This document shows, piece by piece, positions 37,196 to 44,907 of a DNA stretch of 64,000 nucleotides (position 1 is its first letter; every line of letters starts with the position of its first letter). Under the pieces are notes generated by a model that was not told the origin of the DNA, did not search any database, and was given only the letters and a program-made list of their open reading frames with translations. Origin of the DNA: Paracoccus sp. (in: a-proteobacteria) (GTDB taxonomy: Bacteria > Pseudomonadota > Alphaproteobacteria > Rhodobacterales > Rhodobacteraceae); assembly GCF_030604785.1 (NCBI RefSeq), contig NZ_JAUVVF010000007.1, forward strand, positions 22,696 to 86,695, written 5' to 3'. The position numbers and the translations under genes were made by a program.

Positions 37196-38659
37196 TCAGG
37201 CGCCCGACAGAAGCAGCATCAGCCACGAGGCCGCGCCGCCCATCAGCGCCGTCATCGGCAGCGTGACCGCCCAGGCGGCCAGGATCGTGGCGACATGGCT
37301 GCGGCGGATCAGGCGGCGGCGGCTCTGTTCCTCTTCGGGGAGGTCGGGTCGCGCGGCCTCGCGGCGGCGGCGGTCCTGCCATTCGCGGGCGAAGCCCACG
37401 CCGAAGACGCCGCCCACCGCGACATGGGTCGTCGAGACGGGCAAGCCGGAACCAGAGGCGCCGATCACCACCACGGCTGTCGCCAGAGTCACGCAGAAGG
37501 CGCGGCCCGCATTCAGCCGGGTGATGCCGCTGCCGACCATGCTGACGAGCCGCGCCCCGAAGAGCAGCGTGCCAAGCGCGATAGTCATGCCCGCCGCCAG
37601 CAGGACGGCCCCCGGCACGATGCCGTAACCGCCCCCCGCCCCGGCGCCGCCGATGATCACCGACAGCGGCCCGGCCACGTTGCCGACATCGTTTGCGCCA
37701 TGCGCAAAGCCCATGATCAGCACCGAGACCAGCAGCGCGGGTCGCAGCAGCGGCTTGGCGCCCGAGCGTCCGGCGCGGGCAAGCTCGGTCGTGACGCCCC
37801 GATAGGTGGTGGCCCAGCCGATGGCCGTCGCCGTCGCGGCAAGCCCAAGGCCCGGCCATCCCCGGTCCAGACCGACATCCAGAAGCCGCGTCAGATAGAT
37901 GGTGAACAGCCCGCACATCAGCCCGACCAGCGCGGGCAGCCAGCGTCGGGCGGCGCGGGCGCGGTCGGGCGCCTCCAGCACCTTGCGTCGCAGCAGGATC
38001 ACCAGCGAACCGGCCAGCAGACCCGCCAGGATCGGCGCCACGACCCAGGTCAGCGCGATGCCCCCGATCGAGGCCCAGGCGACGCCCGACAGGCCATAGG
38101 CGGCCGTCCCGGCGCCCGCGATACCGCCCACGATGGACTGAGAGGTGCTGACCGGCAGGCCGATCCCCGTGGCAAGCGTGATCCAGCAGGCCGCCCCGGT
38201 CAGCGCGGCCAGCATGACCAGCGCGCCCGTGCCCGAAGCCTCCAGCGCCACCGGATCGACGATCCCGCCCGCAAGACGCTGCGCCACGGCGCCACCTGCC
38301 AGAACCGCGCCCGCGACCTCGGCCAGGGCCACGAGGACGAGGCCGGGCACCAGCCCGATGGCCCCCGCGCCCACCGCCGGACCAAGCGAGTTCGCCACGT
38401 CGTTCGACCCGATGGCCAGCCCCAGCCAGGCCGCCACGATCAGCCCGGCGCCCAGCCAGACATAGGCCGCCCCTGCGCCCGACACGCCCACCGCCAGCAG
38501 GATCAGCGCGACGAAGGCCAGCACCATCAGCCCCAGCCGCCAGACCGGGCGCATCGCGTGAAGCTGCGCGGCCTCGGCATGGGTGATGCGGCCCAGATCC
38601 TTGTCCAGGACGCGGAACCGCCCGCCGCTGCGGCCCGGCCGCGGCTCAGCCACGGGCAT
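37196..38659 (-). CDS. pit: PiT family inorganic phosphate transporter
   Basis: A 487-residue inner-membrane permease with about 11 hydrophobic segments and the two duplicated family signatures, GSNDVANSLGPAVG and GANDVGNVAGPL, plus GLPVSTSQSIVGG and GLPVSTTHVAVGG. It imports phosphate (with divalent metal) using the proton gradient. An N-terminal cytoplasmic segment of about 40 residues is longer than in E. coli PitA. It overlaps the NUDIX gene by 14 bases. No PhoU-like partner gene adjoins it. Confidence 0.92.
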   Translation of the reverse strand: MPVAEPRPGRSGGRFRVLDKDLGRITHAEAAQLHAMRPVWRLGLMVLAFVALILLAVGVSGAGAAYVWLGAGLIVAAWLGLAIGSNDVANSLGPAVGAGAIGLVPGLVLVALAEVAGAVLAGGAVAQRLAGGIVDPVALEASGTGALVMLAALTGAACWITLATGIGLPVSTSQSIVGGIAGAGTAAYGLSGVAWASIGGIALTWVVAPILAGLLAGSLVILLRRKVLEAPDRARAARRWLPALVGLMCGLFTIYLTRLLDVGLDRGWPGLGLAATATAIGWATTYRGVTTELARAGRSGAKPLLRPALLVSVLIMGFAHGANDVGNVAGPLSVIIGGAGAGGGYGIVPGAVLLAAGMTIALGTLLFGARLVSMVGSGITRLNAGRAFCVTLATAVVVIGASGSGLPVSTTHVAVGGVFGVGFAREWQDRRRREAARPDLPEEEQSRRRLIRRSHVATILAAWAVTLPMTALMGGAASWLMLLLSGA

Positions 38660-39104
38660 CCGGCGTCGGCAGAGACAGAAGGATGCGCTTCAGCCCCGGC
38701 TCGACGACCATGCGCGCCGCATCCTCGGGGGCGAACCAGCGGCGGCGGCGCTGGCGCGCCTCGGGGAAGTCGTCGGCGGCCTCGGTCACGTCCAGCAGGA
38801 AGACGCGCATCTCGACCGGGATGGCATAGCCCTCGTCCTGTTCCTTGTCGTAAGAATAGCGCCCCAGTTCGCTGTCGTGGACATGGCCGCGGATACCGGC
38901 TTCCTCCCACGCCTCCTGCGCGGCGGCGCCCGACAGGCTGCGCCCCTCCATCGGCCAGCCCTTGGGGATGACCCACCGCCCCGAACCGCGGCTTGTCACC
39001 AGCGCGACATCCCCGGAAACCGGGTCACGGCAGATCGCCCCGACCTGCATCGCAGGGGGGCGACGGCCAAGAACCAGCCTGAGAGAGCGGGCCAATGCGG
39101 TCAT
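38646..39104 (-). CDS. NUDIX hydrolase (diphosphoinositol-phosphatase-like)
   Basis: A 152-residue NUDIX protein. The box reads GWPMEGRSLSGAAAQEAWEE then AGI: the metal-binding QEAWEE glutamates are kept, but the first Glu of the consensus is Arg and the Arg of REUxEE is Gln. WVIPKGW recalls the diphosphoinositol/ApnA hydrolase group, so a nucleoside polyphosphate or polyphosphate-like substrate is plausible. It overlaps arfB by four bases upstream and the phosphate transporter by 14 downstream, which ties it to phosphate economy (inference). Confidence 0.88.
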   Translation of the reverse strand: MTALARSLRLVLGRRPPAMQVGAICRDPVSGDVALVTSRGSGRWVIPKGWPMEGRSLSGAAAQEAWEEAGIRGHVHDSELGRYSYDKEQDEGYAIPVEMRVFLLDVTEAADDFPEARQRRRRWFAPEDAARMVVEPGLKRILLSLPTPDARG

Positions 39105-39523
39105 TCCTCGTCGTTCACCTTTCCCCGGAGCATCTTGACGTCACCCCGCACCGCCTTGGCCTTCAGCCTGCGGCGCTGGCTGCCCAGGGTGGGGCGCGTG
39201 GCGATGCGTCGTTTGGGTTGAACCGCCGCCTGACGGATCAGTTCCGCCAGCCTTTCGCGCGCGATCTCGCGGTTGCGGGCCTGGCTGCGGGTCTCCTGCG
39301 CCAGGATCACGACGGCGCCGTCCTGCGTCCAGCGGCGGCCCGCCAGACGCTGAAGCCGCCGCTTGACCGGATCGGGCAGATGAGGCGAACGCGCCGCCTC
39401 GAACCGCAATTCGACGGCGGTCTCGACCTTGTTCACGTTCTGCCCGCCCGGCCCCTGCGACCGGGTGAATTGTTCCGACAATTCCCATTCCGCTATCGCG
39501 ATCTGATCCGTGACGTGAAGCAT
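39101..39523 (-). CDS. arfB: Alternative ribosome-rescue factor ArfB
   Basis: A 140-residue peptidyl-tRNA hydrolase that frees stalled ribosomes independently of tmRNA. The RF1/2-like GGQ motif is in RSQGPGGQNVNKVETAVELR, and the C-terminal tail is rich in Lys/Arg (RRRLKAKAVRGDVKMLRGK) for entering the mRNA channel. ATG 39523 is preferred over an in-frame TTG two codons upstream; neither has a strong ribosome site. First gene of an overlapping operon with the NUDIX and phosphate-transport genes. Confidence 0.93.
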   Translation of the reverse strand: MLHVTDQIAIAEWELSEQFTRSQGPGGQNVNKVETAVELRFEAARSPHLPDPVKRRLQRLAGRRWTQDGAVVILAQETRSQARNREIARERLAELIRQAAVQPKRRIATRPTLGSQRRRLKAKAVRGDVKMLRGKVNDEE

Positions 39524-39539
39524 GCCCAAGGATACGGCG

Positions 39540-39579
39540 GTCCCGAATCACAGTTAAAGCGCTTTTTGCGAATTTAGGG
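39540..39579 (-). promoter_or_regulatory. AT-rich probable promoter region of arfB operon
   Basis: The short gap between arfB and the nitrilase gene is unusually AT-rich for this genome and holds the 10-bp palindrome AAAGCGCTTT (39556-39565) and two TTAA-containing words spaced about 25 bp apart. It is the only space for an arfB promoter. No exact -35/-10 pair is assigned; CtrA-type TTAA-N7-TTAA spacing is not met. Confidence 0.35.
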
Positions 39580-40455
39580 TTAATTCTCCGGCATCTGGCG
39601 CAGGACGCGGCAGGGTTCCTGCTCGGGCCAATGGGCAAAGGGCAGGACGGCGCCCTCGGTCCGGCTGCGGCGGATGCGCGCGGGGTCGATGACGGCGCGG
39701 ACCCAGCCGGGCTGGTCCATCGCGCCCTCGGCGATGATGCCGGTCTCGGGCCAGAACCCGTCAGGCGGGCCGTAGATCGCGGCCCGGCCCCGGTTCTCGT
39801 CCAAAGCGGGCATCCAGTCGCACGCGCCCACGGTCGGCGCCTGAACGACGACGCACTGGCTTTCTAGCGCGCGGGCCATCGCGCCGATCCGCACGCGGTT
39901 GAAGCCCGCGACCGTGTCGGTGCAGCTGGGCACCAGCAGGATCTCGGCCCCCGCCTCGGCCAGGGCGCGGCCCAGCAGCGGAAACTCGCTGTCATAGCAG
40001 ATCAGGATACCGATGCGGCCAAGCGCGGTGTCGAAGACGCGCAGGCCCGGCGCGCCCGCGACATGCCATTCCTCGCGCTCGAACCGGGTCATGATCTGCT
40101 TGTCCTGATGGCCGATCCGGCCCTCTGGCCCATAGAGCACGGCGCGGTTGAACGGCCGCCCGGACCCGTCGAAGACCGGCCCCGAGCCGCCCAGAATGTG
40201 ACAGCCATGCTGCGCGGCCAGTTGCAGGTGCAGCGCCTCGACCGCCGGCCAGTGGCGGGCGACCTCATGCAGGCTGGCCTGAAGATCGGCGGCGACGGCA
40301 GCCCCGCCAAGCGAGGCAAGCTCCATCGCGGCATATTCGGGGAAGACCAGCAGGTCGGCATCGGCGTCGGGCACCCAGGCCGACAGCTTGCGGGCATAGG
40401 CGTCGAAATCGGGCATGAATTCGACAGGATAGGCGGCAGCGGCAATGCGGATCAT
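39580..40455 (-). CDS. Carbon-nitrogen hydrolase (nitrilase superfamily)
   Basis: A 291-residue enzyme with the Glu-Lys-Cys triad: E40 in LVFPEYAAME, K119 in GHQDKQIMTRFE and C153 in ILICYDSEFP. Members hydrolyse amides, nitriles or carbamates; the exact substrate is unknown. No N-acyltransferase or NAD-synthase domain is fused. Its start overlaps the GNAT gene stop by four bases, and that gene overlaps the SnoaL-like gene likewise, so the three are made together. Confidence 0.9.
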   Translation of the reverse strand: MIRIAAAAYPVEFMPDFDAYARKLSAWVPDADADLLVFPEYAAMELASLGGAAVAADLQASLHEVARHWPAVEALHLQLAAQHGCHILGGSGPVFDGSGRPFNRAVLYGPEGRIGHQDKQIMTRFEREEWHVAGAPGLRVFDTALGRIGILICYDSEFPLLGRALAEAGAEILLVPSCTDTVAGFNRVRIGAMARALESQCVVVQAPTVGACDWMPALDENRGRAAIYGPPDGFWPETGIIAEGAMDQPGWVRAVIDPARIRRSRTEGAVLPFAHWPEQEPCRVLRQMPEN

Positions 40456-41036
40456 AGCGGGCGCATCCAGAATTGCAGGTCTTTCGTCGTGTCCGAGGGC
40501 TGGTCCAGATCGCGCCAGGAAAACTGCGCGACGACGCCCGGCAGCAGCTGATAGCCGCGCCGCGTCCAGAACCCGTCCAGCGGGCGGTAATCGGCAGGGC
40601 GGGCGGGGTGATCGGCGGGCCGGATCACGCTGCAGAATGCCGACCAGCGCGCACCCAGCTTGCGGGCGTGGGCCTCGCGCGCGTCAAAGAAGGCGTGGCC
40701 CAGCCCGTGTCCGCGATAATCGGGCAGGAGCACCGATTCCGCGCAGTAGAAGATCTGGTCCAGCGGCTCGGGGCGGTCGGCGAAGGCGGCGGCGAAATCG
40801 GCGGCATGATCGGCCATCGGTGCACCCGTTGCCGCCCCCACGATGCGCCCGTCATCCAGCGCGGCGACCACCACCGCGCCGGGCGACAGATAGGCGCGCA
40901 GGTAATCGCGCTCGTAGTCCAGCGACCCGTCATAGAGATACGGAAAATCGCGGAAGACCGCGATCCGCAGCCGGGCCACGTCGTCCAGCGCCTTGGCCAG
41001 GGCCGTGCCGGTCAGGACGCGGGTCGTGACGCTCAT
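40452..41036 (-). CDS. GNAT family N-acetyltransferase
   Basis: A 194-residue acetyltransferase-fold protein. The acetyl-CoA pyrophosphate loop reads LLPDYRGHGLGHAFFDARE, with the usual R/QxxGxG/A form (RGHGLG). LDDGRIVGAATGAPM is the preceding strand pair. The N-terminal IAVFRDFPYLYDGSLDYERD is common to a group of uncharacterised GNATs. It sits between, and overlaps, the SnoaL-like and nitrilase genes; acetylation of a small amine or amide shared with the nitrilase is a reasonable guess only. Confidence 0.88.
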   Translation of the reverse strand: MSVTTRVLTGTALAKALDDVARLRIAVFRDFPYLYDGSLDYERDYLRAYLSPGAVVVAALDDGRIVGAATGAPMADHAADFAAAFADRPEPLDQIFYCAESVLLPDYRGHGLGHAFFDAREAHARKLGARWSAFCSVIRPADHPARPADYRPLDGFWTRRGYQLLPGVVAQFSWRDLDQPSDTTKDLQFWMRPL

Positions 41037-41434
41037 CCGCCGACCTGCCGGACCCAGTCGGCCAGGTTGTAATAGGTCGTCACGCGCGCGATGCGGCCGT
41101 CGCGGATGGTGAAGAACGCGCCCGCAGGCAGACGATAGGTCTGGCCATTGGCGGGGGGCAACCCCTCGTCGGTTTCCAGATAGGTGCCGTTCACCACGAA
41201 TTCCGCCGCCGCACGGTCGCCTGCCTCGTTGGCGAAGACCACGATGTCGGTCAGCGTCTCGCGGTAGCAGCGCGTCATGTGCGCGTTGAAGGCCGCGAAC
41301 AGGTCGCGCCCCTTGCGGATCTGGCCCTCGTTGACGTGATGCTCGACCTCGTCATGCAGCATGTCCAGCATCCGGTCGGTCTGGCCCGCGTTGAAGGCGT
41401 CGTAATAGGCGGTGATCAGTGACTTGGCGTCCAT
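41033..41434 (-). CDS. SnoaL/NTF2-like protein (ketosteroid isomerase-related)
   Basis: A 133-residue cone-shaped alpha+beta-barrel protein: LITAYYDAFNAGQTDRMLDM opens it, HHVNEGQIRKGRDLF and RIARVTTYYNLADWVRQV are the pocket and last strands. The fold hosts isomerases, hydrolases and lyases; no catalytic residues can be fixed here. First gene of the three-gene overlapping unit. Its upstream region to the phosphohexomutase gene is 142 bp and must contain divergent promoters. Confidence 0.85.
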   Translation of the reverse strand: MDAKSLITAYYDAFNAGQTDRMLDMLHDEVEHHVNEGQIRKGRDLFAAFNAHMTRCYRETLTDIVVFANEAGDRAAAEFVVNGTYLETDEGLPPANGQTYRLPAGAFFTIRDGRIARVTTYYNLADWVRQVGG

Positions 41435-41576
41435 CGGAAACTCCTTCTTTGGGGCGGACCCTAGCGGCCTTTCGCGCAGAGGTCACTTCCGCCGAAAGGG
41501 TGAGCGGCCAGACGCCTTGCAATCCCGAGTGAAGCTGTTAGCGCTAGGGTTGATTGACCAGCGAGGGGGTTCTTCG

Positions 41577-42974
41577 ATGAACGGACAGGATCAGATGGGC
41601 AGGCGCGAGATCACCTGCTTCAAGGCGTATGACGTGCGCGGAGAGCTGGGCAAGAACCTCGACCCCGACGTGGCCTATCGCATCGGGCGCGCCTTTGCGC
41701 AGGCCCGCGCCGCCAAGCGCGCGGTGGTGGGCCGCGACAGCCGCGAAAGCTCGCCCGAACTGGCCAAGGCGCTGATCGAGGGTCTGACCGATGGCGGCGC
41801 GGATGTGCTGGATCTGGGTCTGGCCGGCACCGAAGAGGTCTATTTCCACACCGGCTTTCACGACACCGATGGCGGGATCGAGGTGACGGCCTCGCACAAC
41901 CCGATCAATTACAACGGCATGAAGATCGTGGGTCGCGGCTCGGCGCCGCTGGACCCGGCGACCGAACTGCCGCCGATCGTCGAACTGGCGACCTCGGGCG
42001 ATTTTGCCCCGGCCAGCAAGGGCAGCGTGACCGATTTCAGCCATGCCCGCGCCGAATATGCGTCGCGGATGGCCGATTTCGTGGACGTCGCGGCGCTGAA
42101 ACCGATGAAGATCGTGGTGAATGCCGGGAATGGCACCGCCGGGCCGACCTTTGACGCCATCGCCGCTGAATTGCAGCGTCGCGGCGCGCCGCTGACCTTC
42201 GTGCGGATGCACCACAATGTGGACAGCAGCTTCCCCAACGGCATCCCGAACCCGCTGCTGCCCGAGAACCAGCCCCCAACCGTGGCCGAGGTCAAGGCGC
42301 AGAATGCCGATCTGGGCGTGGCCTGGGACGGCGATTTCGACCGCTGCTTCTTCTTCGACGAGGATGGCCGCTTCATTCCGGGCGAATACATCGTGGGCCT
42401 GCTGGGCGCCGCGTTCCTGGAGAAGTCGCCGGGCGAGAAGATCGTCCATGACCCGCGCGTGATCATGAACACCCGTGCCATGATCGGCGAGGCGGGCGGC
42501 GAGGCGGTGGTCAGCAAGACCGGCCACGCCTTCATCAAGCGCAAGATGCGCGATGTCGGCGCGATCTATGGCGGCGAGATGTCGGCGCATCACTATTTCC
42601 GCGATTTCTACTATTGCGACAGCGGCATGATCCCGTGGCTGCTGATGATCGAGCTGCTGTCGCGCAAGGGCAAGACGCTGGCCGAATTGCTGTCGGAGCG
42701 GATGCGGCTCTACCCGTCCTCGGGCGAGACGAACTATCACATCGACGATCCCGACGCGGCGATTGGGCGTGTGATCGGCGCCTATGAATCGCGCGCGGAC
42801 AGCCGCGACGATCTGGACGGCGTGTCGCTGGATTTCGGGACCTGGCGCTTCAACCTGCGGAAATCGAACACCGAGCCCGTCGTGCGCCTGAATGTCGAGG
42901 CCGATGGCGATGCGGACCTCGTGGCCGAGAAACAGGCCGAGCTGGCCGCCCTGCTGAAGGGCGAGGCCGCCTGA
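41577..42974 (+). CDS. Phosphomannomutase/phosphoglucomutase
   Basis: A 465-residue alpha-D-phosphohexomutase interconverting hexose 1- and 6-phosphates for LPS and polysaccharide precursors. The phosphoserine loop is TASHNP (S106), the metal loop GDFDRC, the sugar-binding loop GGEMSAHHYF and the phosphate-binding loop RKSNTEP, all diagnostic of the AlgC/ManB group. ATG 41577 follows GAGGGGG. It is followed by a strong bidirectional terminator. Specificity for mannose over glucose is not determined by these motifs. Confidence 0.94.
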   Translation: MNGQDQMGRREITCFKAYDVRGELGKNLDPDVAYRIGRAFAQARAAKRAVVGRDSRESSPELAKALIEGLTDGGADVLDLGLAGTEEVYFHTGFHDTDGGIEVTASHNPINYNGMKIVGRGSAPLDPATELPPIVELATSGDFAPASKGSVTDFSHARAEYASRMADFVDVAALKPMKIVVNAGNGTAGPTFDAIAAELQRRGAPLTFVRMHHNVDSSFPNGIPNPLLPENQPPTVAEVKAQNADLGVAWDGDFDRCFFFDEDGRFIPGEYIVGLLGAAFLEKSPGEKIVHDPRVIMNTRAMIGEAGGEAVVSKTGHAFIKRKMRDVGAIYGGEMSAHHYFRDFYYCDSGMIPWLLMIELLSRKGKTLAELLSERMRLYPSSGETNYHIDDPDAAIGRVIGAYESRADSRDDLDGVSLDFGTWRFNLRKSNTEPVVRLNVEADGDADLVAEKQAELAALLKGEAA

Positions 42975-43000
42975 CAGCGGTCGCCATAGGCGGAAACGAA

Positions 43001-43038
43001 AACCGCCCGCGCCTTTCTGGGCGCGGGCGGTTCTTTTT
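43001..43038. terminator. Strong bidirectional Rho-independent terminator
   Basis: AACCGCCCGCGCC (43001-43013) pairs perfectly over 13 bp with GGCGCGGGCGGTT (43020-43032), with a T5 run at 43034-43038 on the plus strand and TTTTCGTTT on the minus strand. It ends both the phosphohexomutase and asd transcripts. Confidence 0.93.
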
Positions 43039-43055
43039 CTCAAAGGTCTGAGGCA

Positions 43056-44078
43056 TCAGCCTTTTTTCAGGACCTTGTTGCCCAGCAATTCCGCGATCTG
43101 CACCGCGTTCAGGGCCGCGCCCTTGCGCAGGTTATCGCTGACGCACCACAGGTTCAGGCCGTTCTCGACCGTGCCGTCCTGACGGATGCGGCTGATGAAG
43201 GTCGCGTAATCGCCCACGCATTCGATGGGCGTGACGTAGCCGCCGGGCTCGCGCTTGTCGATCACCAGGATGCCGGGGGCCTCGCGCAGGATGTCGCGGG
43301 CCTCGTCCTCATCCAGGAAATCCTCGAATTCGATGTTGATCGATTCGGAATGGCCGACAAAGACCGGGACGCGCACGCAGGTCGCCGTGACCTTGATCGC
43401 GGGGTCGAGGATCTTCTTGGTCTCGACCACCATCTTCCATTCCTCCTTGGTCGTGCCGTCTTCCATGAAGACGTCGATCTGGGGAATGACGTTGAAGGCG
43501 ATCTGCTTCTGGAACTTCTTCGGCGCGACCTCCTGACCCGGCACATACATGCCCTTGGTCTGGTCCCAAAGCTCGTCCATGCCGTCCTTGCCCGCGCCGC
43601 TAACCGATTGATAGGTCGAGACAACCACGCGCTTGATGCGGGCGCGGTCATGCAGCGGCTTCAGCGCCACCACCATCTGCGCGGTCGAGCAGTTGGGGTT
43701 CGCGATGATCATCTTGTTCTTGTAGTCGTGGATCGCGTCCGGGTTCACCTCGGGGACGATCAGCGGGATCTGCGGGTCGTAGCGATAGAGCGAGGAATTG
43801 TCGATCACGACGCAGCCCGCCGCCGCCGCGCGGGGCGCGTGCAGCTTGGTCGCGTCCGAGCCGATGGCGAACAGCGCCATGTCCCAGCCGGCGAAATCGA
43901 ACTGCTCGATATCCTGAATCTTCAAAGTCTTGTCGCCGAAGCTGACCTCGGTTCCCTGGCTGCGGCGCGAGGCCAGCACGGCGATTTCATCCACCGGGAA
44001 CTGGCGCTCGGCCAGGATGTTCAGCATTTCGCGGCCCACATTGCCCGTGGCGCCAGCGACGACGACTTTGTAACCCAT
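43056..44078 (-). CDS. asd: Aspartate-semialdehyde dehydrogenase
   Basis: NADPH-dependent reduction of aspartyl phosphate to the semialdehyde, feeding lysine, threonine, methionine and diaminopimelate. The 340-residue protein has the N-terminal GATGNVG nucleotide loop and catalytic C130 in NPNCSTAQ; the GGYVTPIECVGDYATFISR stretch near the C-terminus is typical. ATG 44078 is preceded by AAGGAG. An upstream in-frame extension is rejected because it lacks family similarity. A perfect 8-bp hairpin and three TGCAC repeats lie upstream. Confidence 0.97.
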   Translation of the reverse strand: MGYKVVVAGATGNVGREMLNILAERQFPVDEIAVLASRRSQGTEVSFGDKTLKIQDIEQFDFAGWDMALFAIGSDATKLHAPRAAAAGCVVIDNSSLYRYDPQIPLIVPEVNPDAIHDYKNKMIIANPNCSTAQMVVALKPLHDRARIKRVVVSTYQSVSGAGKDGMDELWDQTKGMYVPGQEVAPKKFQKQIAFNVIPQIDVFMEDGTTKEEWKMVVETKKILDPAIKVTATCVRVPVFVGHSESINIEFEDFLDEDEARDILREAPGILVIDKREPGGYVTPIECVGDYATFISRIRQDGTVENGLNLWCVSDNLRKGAALNAVQIAELLGNKVLKKG

Positions 44079-44129
44079 TTCGGGGGGACTCCTTTTCCTG
44101 CGGTCGGGGGCGTTTAACGCAAAAGGACG

Positions 44130-44151
44130 CGCAACGCCAGTGCGCGTTGCG
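44130..44151 (-). promoter_or_regulatory. Hairpin upstream of asd
   Basis: CGCAACGC (44130-44137) pairs with GCGTTGCG (44144-44151), 8 bp, loop CAGTGC, about 52 bp before the asd start. It could be a leader structure or an operator dyad; no known riboswitch fold was recognised. Confidence 0.35.
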
Positions 44152-44240
44152 TGGCATCCGGCGCAACACTCTTGCGCGGCCACCGGCGGACGGGCCTTGA
44201 AAGGCCGGGAAAATCGGCCTCACCGCCCGGCCACCGGGGA

Positions 44241-44273
44241 TGCACGGGGCATGCACCGGATGTGCACCGCTTG
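44241..44273. repeat. Three phased 11-bp TGCAC direct repeats
   Basis: TGCACGGGGCA, TGCACCGGATG and TGCACCGCTTG start at 44241, 44252 and 44263, exactly 11 bp apart, about one helical turn. They lie between the GT29-like gene stop and asd, about 165 bp upstream of the asd start. Possible binding sites for a regulator. Confidence 0.5.
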
Positions 44274-44292
44274 CGAACGTTGCGCGCGGGGC

Positions 44293-44907
44293 TCAGATCA
44301 GGCGCAGCCTAGGATCGGATGCGGCGAGGGCGCGGACCCATTCGCCCTCGGCCCCGAAATCATGCGGCACCTGCGCGGCGCTGCGGCGGCCCGACAGCGA
44401 GAGGCTGGCGAAGAAGTCGAACCCGTAGAGCGTCAGCGAGGCCAGGGGCGCGCGCAGGCAGAGGTCGATCGTCAGCGCGCCCGTCGTGGGGGGAGCGCCG
44501 AGGCGGGCAGCCAGCGCGCGGTGGTCGTGGAGGGGATGCAGGTAGAAGCCGGGCGAGGTGGCGCTGCGCCAGTCCAGCCGCTTGCGCTTGGGCGACATCC
44601 ACAGGATGCGCGCAGGGTCGAGCCTTGCGCGGTCGGCATCGCCGAGGCGCGTGGCCAGCGCCAGCCAGTCGGTGCGGGTGCCGTGGCTGGCAGCGCTCGG
44701 CATCGGCGCGCGGTTGATGCGGATCACCAGATCGGCAGCGTCGATAGCTGGGCCATGCGCGGTTTTTGCCAGCGCGCGGGCATTGCCGATCAGCGCGACA
44801 TGGCGGTCCGCCAGCGCCGACAACAGGTCGGGTTGCGGGGCCGAGAGCGCGGCCAGAGGCGCCTCGGCCCGCAGGGTGCGCGCGAGCAGAAAGCCCAGCC
44901 GCGTCAC
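44293..44907 (-). CDS. Glycosyltransferase family 29-like (sialyltransferase-fold) protein
   Basis: A 204-residue protein with a sialylmotif-L-like segment, HVALIGNARALAKTAHG followed by IDAADLVIRINRAPM, and HGTRTDWLALA. This pattern is that of CAZy GT29-like proteins reported in some marine and soil alphaproteobacteria. The donor may be CMP-Kdo or another nonulosonate instead of sialic acid. The next gene upstream is an LPS-core-type glycosyltransferase that it overlaps by four bases, so a surface-glycan role is likely. Confidence 0.75.
   Translation of the reverse strand: MTRLGFLLARTLRAEAPLAALSAPQPDLLSALADRHVALIGNARALAKTAHGPAIDAADLVIRINRAPMPSAASHGTRTDWLALATRLGDADRARLDPARILWMSPKRKRLDWRSATSPGFYLHPLHDHRALAARLGAPPTTGALTIDLCLRAPLASLTLYGFDFFASLSLSGRRSAAQVPHDFGAEGEWVRALAASDPRLRLI

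Noticed and set aside
39551..39575. A CtrA binding site upstream of arfB
   Set aside because: Two TTAA words are present, but their spacing is about 25 bp, not the required 7.
44241..44273. A small CRISPR array or iteron origin
   Set aside because: Only three 11-bp units with no spacers of CRISPR length, no cas gene and no replication gene nearby.
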